Assembly (NCBI GenBank): GCA_035285325.1
Contig: JAYKJB010000012.1
Location: 1 to 34,379, forward strand
Length of the DNA stretch: 34,379 nt
Origin: Candidatus Sericytochromatia bacterium
GTDB lineage: Bacteria; Cyanobacteriota; Sericytochromatia; S15B-MN24; JAQBPE01
Reading direction: 5' to 3'
Part shown: piece by piece, positions 15,261-23,973 of the stretch
Layout of the letters: every line of letters starts with the position of its first letter
How positions within the stretch are numbered: position 1 is the stretch's first letter
Notes under the pieces: model-generated
The model's input: only the letters and a program-made list of their open reading frames with translations
Databases searched by the model: none
Told to the model about the DNA's origin: nothing
Made by a program: the position numbers and the translations under genes

Positions 15261-15455
15261 ATGCCCGCCGCCCCCACCCAATGCCTGAACACCCGCCGCA
15301 CCGACTGGGCGGTGCGCCCGGCTGCCGTCGACCGAGCCGACGTACTGTTCGGCGTGGTGAAGGCCTTCAACCAGCGCGACGGACGCCATTATCCGGCCGG
15401 CAACACGGAAACCCTCTTCGACGCGGTGAAGCTGTATCAAGCCCGGCGGGCGTGA
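15261..15455 (+). CDS. Small hypothetical protein, 64 residues
   Basis: ATG at 15261 opens a frame with consistently G/C third positions and a normal residue mix, including DRADVLFGVVKAFNQRDGR and DAVKLYQARRA. There is no signal peptide or known motif. The Shine-Dalgarno is weak (GAGG about 11 nt upstream). It is divergent from scoA across a likely shared control region. The function is unknown; it might be a small regulatory or chaperone-like helical protein, but nothing in the sequence proves that. Confidence 0.55.
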   Translation: MPAAPTQCLNTRRTDWAVRPAAVDRADVLFGVVKAFNQRDGRHYPAGNTETLFDAVKLYQARRA

Positions 15456-15529
15456 GCAGGATCACCGGTTTTAATCAAACTTGTCGCAAGCTTAACCGCA
15501 GGCTGATTCAGGCGGGCAGCCCCCCGGCC

Positions 15530-15596
15530 TATAACCCTCTCGTGCGTGTGCCGGGGTGAAACCACCCCATCCGTGTTGAACAGAGGGTGAACCGCG
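15530..15596 (+). promoter_or_regulatory. Promoter-like box and hairpin leader of a 53-residue gene
   Basis: TATAAC at 15530-15535 could be a -10 box. The following leader contains GGGGTG-AAAC-CACCCC (15553-15568), a 6-bp perfect stem with a tetraloop, and ends with AGAGGGTGAACCGCG before ATG 15597. The last 14 nt match the leader end of the L,D-transpeptidase gene except for the start codon base. The role of the hairpin is unknown. Confidence 0.35.
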
Positions 15597-15758
15597 ATGC
15601 AAAGCTTCTGGGTGTCGGTCAGCTACGACAAGGAACTGGTTCTGAGCCATTGCTTTCCGGCGGAAACGCGGGAAGCCGCGCTGGAGAGCATGCTGAACTA
15701 CCTGCGGCTCGAGTTCGACCTGCCGGCCGGCGCCGACATCAAGGTCGCCCAGCACTGA
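15597..15758 (+). CDS. Small hypothetical protein, 53 residues
   Basis: ATG 15597 to TGA 15756-15758 encodes 53 residues starting MQSFWVSVSYDKELVLSHCF and ending ADIKVAQH. It has a ribosome binding site (GAGGGTGA) and G/C-rich third positions. The strand-helix-strand look (FWVSVSY, then a helix REAALESMLNYLRLEF, then IKVAQ) suggests a compact alpha/beta fold. I know no family. It is followed after 51 bp by the first NHL lipoprotein and could be in the same transcript. Confidence 0.65.
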   Translation: MQSFWVSVSYDKELVLSHCFPAETREAALESMLNYLRLEFDLPAGADIKVAQH

Positions 15759-15809
15759 GGGGCAATCCCGGGTACATGAGCGCAAGACCCTCGCGGAAGG
15801 AGCTTGCCC

Positions 15810-18653
15810 GTGCGCCTGATTCACCCCACGCTGTTGCTGGCCTTCCTGATCACGGCGTGCCAGGTGCCTCCGCAGGCCCGGAGTGCGAGTCCCAAACAGA
15901 CCGTCACGCGAACCGGAGACGCGTCGGCGCTGAAGGATAACCCGACCCGCACGACCGGCCAGACGACCGAGGATGTCTCCAAGGTCAGTCCACCTACGAC
16001 CCCGCTGATTGGCCTGGACGGTACGACCGTCACCAACCTCGCGCGCTCGAGCGTCTCGCTGCCGTCCCGCGAGCTCCCGCTGGGCGGTCGCTTCTCCGTC
16101 CCCGCGAAACTGCTTTCCAATAACAGCGGCAACATTTTGTCGAACAACGCCGGCAACATTCTGTCGAACAATGCCGGCAACTTGATCAGCGACCAGGCGG
16201 GCTCGCTGGTGAGCGATCGCGCGCTCGGTTTCAGGCCCGGAGCGCCATTCAGCCTCTCGGCGCTGCCCACGGGCAAGCGGTTGCAAGCCTTGGACCAGCA
16301 ACCCGTGGCAGGCGCCCGGATCGTGATCGTCGATGCCAGCGGCCGCTGGATCGCGGCGCCGGACGGCAAGCCCTATCAGGCCGACACGGATGCCCAGGGC
16401 AATTTCCGCTTCGAGCGCCAACCGGCTGGCCGCAACCTGCTGCTGCAGGTCGTGGGGCTCAAGCCTGAGGTGGGTGTGGCCGTGGCGCTGCTGCCGGACG
16501 CCGCCAAGGAAGCGAAGGCCGCAGCCCCGCGCCAGATCGACATCGATGCCCTCAGCACGCTCACGGTCGGCTACATTGCCAATCGCTTCGTGAAAGGCCA
16601 GCAGGACATCCTCGACAAGCTGCCCGGCAGCGTCGAGGCCGACACCCGGGCCAAACTCGGGGTGGCTGGAGGCAATTCACTCAACCTCGGCGACCTCAAG
16701 CTCGAATCGGTGGTGGCCGAGGTCGACCGCCTGCGCGCCGCCGACGCCACCCTGGAAGCTCAGGTTCAGTACGTCGAAAGTCTTCTGGTGGCCGGTCTCA
16801 AGGATATGGGCGAAGGCCTGCCGGCCACCCGCGTGGCCCTGGCGGCCCCTCATCGCTTGCAGGCCATGCCCGACGGCAGCGTGCTGGTGGTGGAGACCTG
16901 GGCCGGGCGCATCCGGCGCATCACCGCCGATGGCAAGCTGCGCCGCTTCGCCGGCAACGGCGTCGGCCGCTTCACGGATGACGGCACCACCCTGCGCCTG
17001 GGTGACGACGGCCCTGCTGCCGAGGCCTACATGCAAGGCCCGACCTCGCTGGCCGCCGATGCAGCCGGCAACCTGTTCGTCTGTGATCTGAAAAACCATC
17101 GCATCCGACGCATCGACGCAACCAGCGGCCTGATCACCACCCTGGCCGGGAATCGCCCCCTGGTCGGCAGCCAGATGTTCGCGCCGCAACCCCAGCCCGG
17201 CAGCGCCATCAGCGCCGGAACACCGGGACGCGAGGCCACCATCACTGCGCCGCACGCCATCGCCGTCGATGCGAAAGGCCGCTGCGTGTTCGCCTCAGGT
17301 GAAGGCACTTACCGGGTCGAGCCCAACGGAACCCTGATGCCCCTGTTGCACGCCGGCAAGCTGCGCACGCCCGCCAAGCTGGCGTCCACTCCGGACGGGC
17401 AGGTGTTTGCCTGTTACGGCAGCGACGGCTTCGCGCGCCTCGTCGACGATGCGTTCGTGCCGGCCGCCGACATCCCGGCGCGCGACTTCAAAACTAACTG
17501 GCACCTGGCGGCTGGCCCGGCTGGCGTGCTCTACATGCACGGTGATGGGGCCCTGCACCGCTTCGCGGACGGCAAATGGGAACGTGTGCTGGAGCTGAGT
17601 AGCCCCAAACTGCCCACGGGCCTCACCGCGAGCGCGACGGCGGTCTGGTTGTCCAGCGACACCACGGGTCAGGTCTGGCGCTACGACCTGGCCAGCAAGG
17701 CCTACACGCGCGTGGCGGGGATCCAACTGGAGCCTGGCCAGGGCCTTTCCGGGGAGCAGGTGAGCCTCAACCGCCCCTCGGCGCTGGCCTTTGACGCGCA
17801 GGGGCGGTTGCTGGTGGCAGATGGCATCAACGGCCTGATCTGGCGCCGCGACCTGGACGGCCTCTATCGGCGTCTGGCGGGCAATGGGGCACCTCCGGAC
17901 GCCACCGCCGCCAGCGCGGTCGGCCCCGCCCTCGACACCGCCATCGGCATCAGCACCACCTTGATTCCGGAGGCGGACGGTGGTGTCAGCTTTGCCGCCG
18001 GCGACCAGAATCATTACAGCCTGCGCCGGGTGGATACCGCGGGGCAACTCACCCGCGTCACTCTGCCGGCCGAGCTCAAGCCGCTGCACGTGGTGCGCGA
18101 GACCTCGGGCAGCTGGCTCATCTCGGATGCCACCCTCACGCCCGTGCCCAGCAGCCGCATCGTGCGGGTCCAGGGCGAGCGGGTCGAGGAACTGCTGCCG
18201 CGCAAGAACATGGGGGCCTATTTCGCGCTGACGCCACGGCCGGACGGCAGTCTGGTTTACCTGGACGTGCTGGCGTCCACGGTCTACCAGCGTAGTGCCA
18301 GCGGCACCATCAGCGTGCTGGCCGGCTCGCCGAACCTGAGTTCGGGCTTCGAGGGCGACGGCGGTCCCGCCAGCGCGGCGCGCTTGCACCTGCCCCTGGG
18401 GCTCGCCTTCGACGCGGCGGGCCACCTGTACATCTCGGACACCAGCAACCACCGCGTGCGCCGCGTCGACGCCAAGACCGGCCTGATCACCACGCTGGCC
18501 GGCGCAGGGGGCAAATTCTTCAACGGCACGGGCGTCGACGACGGCCTGCGCGAGCCCAACGCGCTGGCCTTCGATGCCGCCGGCAACCTGTTCATCGCGG
18601 ACTCGGGCCACAACCAGATCAAGCGCATCGCCAGCGAGGAACTTGCCAAGTAA
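15810..18653 (+). CDS. NHL-repeat beta-propeller lipoprotein 1 (947 residues)
   Basis: GTG 15810 is chosen because AAGGAG lies seven nt upstream and a lipoprotein signal follows, ending LITAC with Cys17. After a disordered region, residues 101-140 form five eight-residue repeats (LLSNNSGN, ILSNNAGN twice, LISDQAGS, LVSDRALG). Residues about 160-225 resemble a carboxypeptidase regulatory-like beta-sandwich (PVAGARIVIVDASGRW, then DAQGNFRF). From about 340 to the end I count twelve NHL-like blades, the clearest being LFVCDLKNHRIRRI, LLVADGINGLIWRR, LYISDTSNHRVRRV and LFIADSGHNQIKRI; the middle ones are divergent. Twelve blades would fit two six-bladed propellers. Such domains bind proteins, glycans or metabolites; no catalytic residues are recognisable. 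It is followed by two further propeller lipoproteins on the same strand. Confidence 0.88.
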   Translation: MRLIHPTLLLAFLITACQVPPQARSASPKQTVTRTGDASALKDNPTRTTGQTTEDVSKVSPPTTPLIGLDGTTVTNLARSSVSLPSRELPLGGRFSVPAKLLSNNSGNILSNNAGNILSNNAGNLISDQAGSLVSDRALGFRPGAPFSLSALPTGKRLQALDQQPVAGARIVIVDASGRWIAAPDGKPYQADTDAQGNFRFERQPAGRNLLLQVVGLKPEVGVAVALLPDAAKEAKAAAPRQIDIDALSTLTVGYIANRFVKGQQDILDKLPGSVEADTRAKLGVAGGNSLNLGDLKLESVVAEVDRLRAADATLEAQVQYVESLLVAGLKDMGEGLPATRVALAAPHRLQAMPDGSVLVVETWAGRIRRITADGKLRRFAGNGVGRFTDDGTTLRLGDDGPAAEAYMQGPTSLAADAAGNLFVCDLKNHRIRRIDATSGLITTLAGNRPLVGSQMFAPQPQPGSAISAGTPGREATITAPHAIAVDAKGRCVFASGEGTYRVEPNGTLMPLLHAGKLRTPAKLASTPDGQVFACYGSDGFARLVDDAFVPAADIPARDFKTNWHLAAGPAGVLYMHGDGALHRFADGKWERVLELSSPKLPTGLTASATAVWLSSDTTGQVWRYDLASKAYTRVAGIQLEPGQGLSGEQVSLNRPSALAFDAQGRLLVADGINGLIWRRDLDGLYRRLAGNGAPPDATAASAVGPALDTAIGISTTLIPEADGGVSFAAGDQNHYSLRRVDTAGQLTRVTLPAELKPLHVVRETSGSWLISDATLTPVPSSRIVRVQGERVEELLPRKNMGAYFALTPRPDGSLVYLDVLASTVYQRSASGTISVLAGSPNLSSGFEGDGGPASAARLHLPLGLAFDAAGHLYISDTSNHRVRRVDAKTGLITTLAGAGGKFFNGTGVDDGLREPNALAFDAAGNLFIADSGHNQIKRIASEELAK
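16110..16229. repeat. Five 24-bp octapeptide repeats in NHL lipoprotein 1
   Basis: Five consecutive 24-bp units encode the octads L-L-S-N-N-S-G-N, I-L-S-N-N-A-G-N (twice), L-I-S-D-Q-A-G-S and L-V-S-D-R-A-L-G. The second and third units are the most alike at DNA level. Hydrophobic residues at positions 1-2 and Asn/Asp at 4 recur, as in a small solenoid. Confidence 0.85.
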
Positions 18654-18809
18654 CCTGGCGTGACGGGCGATCGCCCGGGCCTCGCTTTCTGTCCGCCAAA
18701 GCGTTATCCCTTGCTGATTTGCGGGTTTAATCAAGTGGGGGGTTCACCAGGGGCGCATCGCCCGCGCTGGGGAACCCCCACGCTGTCTGGGAAGGCTCGG
18801 AGGACACAT

Positions 18810-21335
18810 TTGGCGCTGGTCTGGCGTGTCGTGTTGCTGCTGGCGTGGGTGCTCTGGCCCCTCGCCGCTTGCATGCGCCTGCCGGCCGGCACGGGAATCG
18901 CCATGCTGCGAGCACCGACCGGGGCCGTGTTCGATGCCGCGGACGGCGGCAGCGCCAGCGCCCGGGTGACGCTCTCGCTGCCTGTCGCCTCGCGGCCCCG
19001 AGCTCCCCGCTCCCTGCTGGCCCTGGGTCCACCCAAGGCCAGCGAGGTCTCCCAGGTGGTCGTCACGCTCTACCGCGTCGACGGAGGCACGGAGGTCCCG
19101 CTCGGTGTCCGCACGCTCAGCGGCAGCCAACTCAGCCAGCCCCTGATCATCCGCCACTTGCGCGCCAACACCAGCTACCGCCTGCGCGGCGAGGGCTACG
19201 GGGAAGACAGCCTGTCCGCCGCCAACCTCCTGACCCTGCCGGCCTCGGACAACCGAAACATGGTGGGCTGGCTGACCACCAACGACGACGCCGCGCTGGC
19301 CGTGACCTTGCGCTTGCAGTTGCTCGCAGGGCCGCAGGCGCTGGTCTCGCTGGTGGCCGGCGTGCTGGAACCTCCGGACCCGAACATGCCCCTCACCTTC
19401 GGTACGCCGGGCCCCAAGTACGACGGCTTGCTCGGGCGGGCCACCCTGGCCATGCCGACCGGCATGGTCGTGAACTCTGCCGGCACCCTGTACATCGCAG
19501 ACACCAATCACCACTGCATCCGTCAGGTCACGCCGGGAGGCCTGGTCACCACCCTGGCAGGTAGCGGTTATCCCGGTCACGCCGATGGCACCGGGCCCCA
19601 GGCCAGCTTTCAGCAACCCCTGGGCCTGGCGCTGGATGCCAGCGGCACGCTCTACGTCGCGGATCTGAGCAACCATCGCATTCGCAAGGTCACTCCGGAG
19701 GGGGTGGTCACCACCCTGGCCGGCTCCAGCCTGGGCTTTGCCGACGGCGAGGCAACCGCCGCGCAGTTCTCGAGGCCCCACAGCCTGGCGATTGACGCCA
19801 GTGGCACGCTGTATGTCTCCGATTCCGGCAATCACCTGATCCGCACCGTGACCGCCAGCGGGGTGGTAAGCACCCTGGCAGGCTCCACGCAGGGCTTCGC
19901 AGACGACCTCGCCAATGCTGCGCGTTTCGATGTTCCCCAAGGCCTGGTCCGCGACGCCAGTGGCACGCTCTACGTGGCCGACCGCAACAATCAGCGCATC
20001 CGCCGCATCAGCGCCGGGACGGTGAGCACGCTAGCGGGCACGGGGGCCATGGGCAACCTGGACGGCCCGGGCACCACGGCGACCTTCACCTACCCCAACT
20101 GCCTGGCCCTGGCTAGCGACGGCACCCTGCGCGTGGCCGACCTCAACAACCGCATCCGCAGCATCACGCCGGCGGGCGAAGTCAGCCACTTTTCCGGCCC
20201 GGCGGGTGGGGATCAGTTAGGTGGATACCGCAATGGACCTGCCAACAGTGCCCAGTACAAGCGAATTCAAGGCATGGTCGCGGCTCCCGGGCAGGGCCTC
20301 TACGTCTCCGAAGCCGGACTCTGGTACGGCTTCTCCGGCGAAGCCTTCAGCCAGGAACCCTGGCTGCATCGGATCCGCACGCTGACCGCCGGTGGTGACG
20401 CCAGCACGCTGATCGAGGACAACGACGCGTTGACGCTGGACGGAGGGGCATTGGCCAGTAGCCTGGGCTTCAACGTGGAACTGACGGTGGACGGGAACGG
20501 GCAGATCTACCTGTCGGACGAGAACACCCACCGCATCCGTCGCATCACCCCAGGAGGCCAGCTCATCACCGTCGCGGGCTCCAGCATGGGATTCGAAGAA
20601 GGCACCGGCAGCCAGGCCCAATTTTCCTTCCCCTGGGCAGTGGCCGTCGACGCCAGTGGGACGCTCTACGTGGTCGATGGCAATAACAATCGCATCCGAC
20701 GGATCAGCGCGGCGGGCGTGGTAACCACGTTGGCTGGCTCCACGAGTGGTTATCAGGACGGCAGCGGTGCCACGGCGCAATTCAGTTTCCCGCGTGGGGG
20801 AGCGCTGGGGCCCGACGGCAACCTTTACGTCACGGATAACAACCGCGTCCGAATGGTCACCCCAGCCGGCGAGGTGACGACGCTGGCAGGCTCGTCGAAC
20901 GGTTACCAGGACGGTCTCGGGGCAGCGGCGCGATTTGCCTCTCCCCAGGGCCTGGCCGTGGATGCCAGCGGCACCATCTATGTGGCGGACACCTTCAACC
21001 ACCGCATCCGCAAGGTCACGCCAGGGGGCGAAGTGAGCACCTTGGCCGGCTCGTCGAGTGGATATCAAGATGGGGCAGGCGCCTCGGCCCGCTTCACCGT
21101 CCCTACGTCCGTGGCCGTGGATGCCAGCGGCACGGTCTATGTCGCAGATAAAGGCAACCACCGGGTCCGTAAGATCACGCCAGCCGGTCTGGTGAGCACA
21201 CTGGCAGGCGCCGATACGGGCTCCCTGGAGGGGCCGGCCGACGCCGTCACCATGTACAACGCGAGTGCGCTAGCGATCGGTCCGGACGGCAGCCTGTACG
21301 TCTTCAGCGACAGGCGCATCCGGAGGATCCGTTGA
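18810..21335 (+). CDS. NHL-repeat beta-propeller lipoprotein 2 (841 residues)
   Basis: The best start is TTG 18810: GGAGG lies six nt before it, and it gives a clean lipoprotein signal ending PLAAC (Cys21). The frame is open upstream to 18660, but that extension has no such features. Residues about 40-190 form a beta-rich domain (VSQVVVTLYRVDGGTEV, then LRANTSYRLRGEGYG). From about 215 to the end I count twelve NHL blades of about 55 residues, many near the consensus LYVADxxNHRIRKVTPxG followed by VVTTLAGSxxGxxDG, such as LYVADLSNHRIRKVT and IYVADTFNHRIRKVT. Blade 6 has a long insert (SEAGLWYGFSGEAFSQ). It is exported and membrane-anchored, probably a binding scaffold. Its stop TGA shares its last base with the ATG of the next gene. 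Confidence 0.88.
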   Translation: MALVWRVVLLLAWVLWPLAACMRLPAGTGIAMLRAPTGAVFDAADGGSASARVTLSLPVASRPRAPRSLLALGPPKASEVSQVVVTLYRVDGGTEVPLGVRTLSGSQLSQPLIIRHLRANTSYRLRGEGYGEDSLSAANLLTLPASDNRNMVGWLTTNDDAALAVTLRLQLLAGPQALVSLVAGVLEPPDPNMPLTFGTPGPKYDGLLGRATLAMPTGMVVNSAGTLYIADTNHHCIRQVTPGGLVTTLAGSGYPGHADGTGPQASFQQPLGLALDASGTLYVADLSNHRIRKVTPEGVVTTLAGSSLGFADGEATAAQFSRPHSLAIDASGTLYVSDSGNHLIRTVTASGVVSTLAGSTQGFADDLANAARFDVPQGLVRDASGTLYVADRNNQRIRRISAGTVSTLAGTGAMGNLDGPGTTATFTYPNCLALASDGTLRVADLNNRIRSITPAGEVSHFSGPAGGDQLGGYRNGPANSAQYKRIQGMVAAPGQGLYVSEAGLWYGFSGEAFSQEPWLHRIRTLTAGGDASTLIEDNDALTLDGGALASSLGFNVELTVDGNGQIYLSDENTHRIRRITPGGQLITVAGSSMGFEEGTGSQAQFSFPWAVAVDASGTLYVVDGNNNRIRRISAAGVVTTLAGSTSGYQDGSGATAQFSFPRGGALGPDGNLYVTDNNRVRMVTPAGEVTTLAGSSNGYQDGLGAAARFASPQGLAVDASGTIYVADTFNHRIRKVTPGGEVSTLAGSSSGYQDGAGASARFTVPTSVAVDASGTVYVADKGNHRVRKITPAGLVSTLAGADTGSLEGPADAVTMYNASALAIGPDGSLYVFSDRRIRRIR
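19440..21330. repeat. Internal NHL-encoding repeats of about 165 bp, lipoprotein 2
   Basis: Blades are encoded by recurring blocks: GTGGATGCCAGTGGCACGCT-type segments (consensus GATGCCAGCGGCAC), then AACCACCGCATCCG, then a block encoding TTLAGS. The period is about 165 bp. Several blocks share long runs at DNA level, which suggests recent amplification or gene conversion. Confidence 0.8.
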
Positions 21336-23809
21336 TGGGCCGCTTCTTGCTGGCGGCCTGGCTGGTCGTGGTCTCGAGCCTGGCGGGTTGCTGGTTGCCC
21401 GGCACGGGGCAGACCCAGCATGTGCTGTCGCTCGGACGCACGGCGAATGTCACCAGCGAAGGTGGCCACACCACGCTCACGGTGTACGCACGCCTCCCCC
21501 AACGTCAGCTTTTCGCCACCATCAATCCCTACACGGCCGCCGATGTGGCGCGCCTGGTGGTCACCCTGCACAAGCGCGTCAGCGGCGTGACGGGTCCGGC
21601 GATCGCCACGCTGGAACACACCAACCCGGCCGCGTTCGGTTCGGCCCTGCGCTTCACCCACCTGAGGGCACAGACGACCTACGTGCTGCGAGGAACCGCC
21701 TTCCCGACGCTGGGCAGCGCCATCAGCGACCCGACACGCTCGGAACAGACCGTCATCTTCACCAACAACACCACCCCGCCCCCCGTCACCCTGAGCGTTG
21801 CCCTGCTGGACCGCGCCTTCGTCAACCAGGCCGACCTACCGGCCGTGGGGCTACTGGATGGCACCCTGCGCGACAACCGGGGGCTGGTCGACTGGTATGC
21901 GGGCACTGCCGGCGTCGTCATCGAAGACCAGCTCCTGCCTCTGGGCATCGAAAGCTGCATCAAAGCGGCCCCGGACGGCACGCTCTACGTGACGGACAGT
22001 CAGCAGCACCGCATCCGTCGGATCGACCTCAATGGCGTGATGACGACGCTCGCGGGCTCCATCTTTCCGGGCAACCTCGATGGGACAGGGGCGGCCGCTC
22101 AGTTCAATAGCCCGCGAGGCCTGGCCTTCGACGCCAGCGCCACGCTCTACATCGCCGACACCAACAACCACCGCATCCGCAAGGTCAGTCCAACTGGGGT
22201 CGTGACGACGTGGGCCGGCTCCAGCATGGGCAACACCAATGGCACCGGCACCCTGGCGCAGTTTGCCAACCCGCACGGACTGGTGGTCGATGCCAGTGGC
22301 ACGGTGTATGTCGCGGATTCCGTCAATCACCTCATTCGACGAATCACCCCCGCCGGGGTCGTCTCGACCTTCGCCGGTTCGACGCAGGGCAGCGCCGACA
22401 GCCTCAATCCCCTCTCGGCTCAGTTCAATCAGCCGCGTGACCTGGCCCTTGGTCCCGACGGCACGCTCTATGTCGCGGATACCTTCAACGCGCGCATCCG
22501 GCAAATCTCCGCCACCGGGGTCGTCAGTACCCTGGCCGGCTCCTCCTTCGGCTACCAGGATGGGACGGGGGCGGGCGCCCAGTTCAATCAGCCCCAGGGA
22601 ATTGCCCTGCTGAGCGACGGCACGCTGGCGGTGGCGGATCACGGCAACCACCGGATCCGGCGCGTGACCAAAGCGGGGGTGGTCACCACACTGGCCGGCG
22701 GCAATGAAGGCGGCGTTCAGGATGGCCTCGGCACCGCCGCTCAGATCTTGGCTCCCTGGGGGATTGGCGCCGGCACGGCCGGTAGCCTCTTCTTCACCGA
22801 CACCAGTGGCGTGCGGGCGCTCGCGCACGGCAGCGTCATCACGCTCGCCCCGAATGGGCGTGGAAGCCAGGACGGTGCCCTATCTCAGGCCCGCTTTCTC
22901 CAACCCGAAGGCATCGCCGTGGATGGCTCGGGCAACGTCTATGTCTCGGACACCCAGAACCACCGCATTCGCAAGATTATCCCGGATTCCTCGGGCTTCG
23001 CCTTCTCCACGAACCTCAATGACGGACGCGTCACGACCCTGGCCGGCAGCGTGGCCGGCTACCAGGATGCCACGGCCAGCAACGCCCGCTTCAATCTTCC
23101 TTCCGGCCTGGCGGTTGCCTCCGATGGCACGATCTACGTGGCGGACCGCAACAACCATCGCATCCGGGTGGTCAGCGCGGCGGGCGCCGTCACCACCCTG
23201 GCCGGCTCCACCCAGGGCCTCGCGGAGGGCACTGGCGCCGCCGCTCAGTTCGATAGTCCGGACGGCCTGGCCGTGGACGCCAGTGGGACGATCTACGTCG
23301 CCGACACCAACAATCACCGCATTCGCCGCATCACCCCGGGCGGCGAGGTATCGACCTACGCGGGTTCTACTCAGGGCGATGCAGATGGGGTGGCCACCGC
23401 CGCTCAGTTTTTCTTGCCCAAATCCCTGTGCGTCAACGCAAGCGGCACGGTGTATGTGGCCGATACCGGCAATCACCGCATTCGCGCGATCACCCCGGGG
23501 GGCGTGGTGTCGACGCTGGCCGGCTCGTCCGCAGGAACGCTCGACGGATTTGGCACGGCGGCTCAATTCAGCTCGCCCCGCGCCATCTGCGTGACGCCCA
23601 CGGGTACCCTGTACGTGGCGGGCGATCGCCTCTGTCGGGTCACGCCGGCCGGTGCGGTGACGACGCTGGCAGGAGGTGGCGGCAACGGTTATCGCAATGG
23701 CCTGGGCACCGCGGCGCGCTTCTCCACCCCATCGGGCCTCGCCGTGACCGCCAGCGGGACCATTTACGTCGTCGATACGTTCAATCACGTCGTGCGCGTG
23801 GTGCGTTGA
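21335..23809 (+). CDS. NHL-repeat beta-propeller lipoprotein 3 (824 residues)
   Basis: ATG 21335 overlaps the upstream stop (TGATG) and has GGAGG eight nt upstream, so translation is coupled to lipoprotein 2. The signal ends SLAGC (Cys19). Residues about 35-190 form a beta-rich domain parallel to that of lipoprotein 2 (VARLVVTLHKRVSGVTGPA, then LRAQTTYVLRGTAF), so the two proteins are homologous over their whole length. From about 205 twelve NHL blades follow, among them LYIADTNNHRIRKVS, VYVADSVNHLIRRIT, IYVADTNNHRIRRIT and VYVADTGNHRIRAIT. Blades 6 (LFFTDTSGVRAL) and 11 (LYVAGDRLCRVT) are degenerate. The product is a surface or periplasmic binding scaffold with an unknown ligand, probably working together with lipoprotein 2. 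Confidence 0.9.
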   Translation: MGRFLLAAWLVVVSSLAGCWLPGTGQTQHVLSLGRTANVTSEGGHTTLTVYARLPQRQLFATINPYTAADVARLVVTLHKRVSGVTGPAIATLEHTNPAAFGSALRFTHLRAQTTYVLRGTAFPTLGSAISDPTRSEQTVIFTNNTTPPPVTLSVALLDRAFVNQADLPAVGLLDGTLRDNRGLVDWYAGTAGVVIEDQLLPLGIESCIKAAPDGTLYVTDSQQHRIRRIDLNGVMTTLAGSIFPGNLDGTGAAAQFNSPRGLAFDASATLYIADTNNHRIRKVSPTGVVTTWAGSSMGNTNGTGTLAQFANPHGLVVDASGTVYVADSVNHLIRRITPAGVVSTFAGSTQGSADSLNPLSAQFNQPRDLALGPDGTLYVADTFNARIRQISATGVVSTLAGSSFGYQDGTGAGAQFNQPQGIALLSDGTLAVADHGNHRIRRVTKAGVVTTLAGGNEGGVQDGLGTAAQILAPWGIGAGTAGSLFFTDTSGVRALAHGSVITLAPNGRGSQDGALSQARFLQPEGIAVDGSGNVYVSDTQNHRIRKIIPDSSGFAFSTNLNDGRVTTLAGSVAGYQDATASNARFNLPSGLAVASDGTIYVADRNNHRIRVVSAAGAVTTLAGSTQGLAEGTGAAAQFDSPDGLAVDASGTIYVADTNNHRIRRITPGGEVSTYAGSTQGDADGVATAAQFFLPKSLCVNASGTVYVADTGNHRIRAITPGGVVSTLAGSSAGTLDGFGTAAQFSSPRAICVTPTGTLYVAGDRLCRVTPAGAVTTLAGGGGNGYRNGLGTAARFSTPSGLAVTASGTIYVVDTFNHVVRVVR
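21950..23806. repeat. Internal NHL-encoding repeats of about 165 bp, lipoprotein 3
   Basis: The same kind of block repeat as in lipoprotein 2, with segments encoding DASGT(I/V)YVADTxNHRIR and VTTLAGSxxGxxDGxGxxAQF recurring about every 165 bp. DNA similarity between blocks of the two genes is visible, so unequal recombination between them is possible. Confidence 0.8.
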
Positions 23810-23817
23810 CGGATCGC

Positions 23818-23832
23818 TCCGGCCGGGCCGGA
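23818..23832. other. 15-bp perfect inverted repeat after the NHL genes
   Basis: TCCGGCC-G-GGCCGGA starts nine bases after the stop of NHL lipoprotein 3. The arms leave almost no loop and no T tract follows directly (TTTTT occurs only at about 23870), so it is a weak terminator candidate or a protein-binding palindrome. Confidence 0.3.
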
Positions 23833-23973
23833 ACGTGCCCGACCTCTCGCCTGGACGGTCGCAAGGGATTTTTAGACGAGCCTTAACCTGATCTCCTCCT
23901 TTTGCGACCCAGCTGGAACCGAACGGGCGGACAAGCCGCATGTCCCCCGAACGGAGTTCCAAGGAGCCACGTC

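Noticed and set aside
17295-18734. Minus-strand open frames opposite the NHL genes (also at 18744-19940 and 22880-23962)
   Set aside because: They arise from the repetitive GC-rich coding strand and have no ribosome binding sites or family features.
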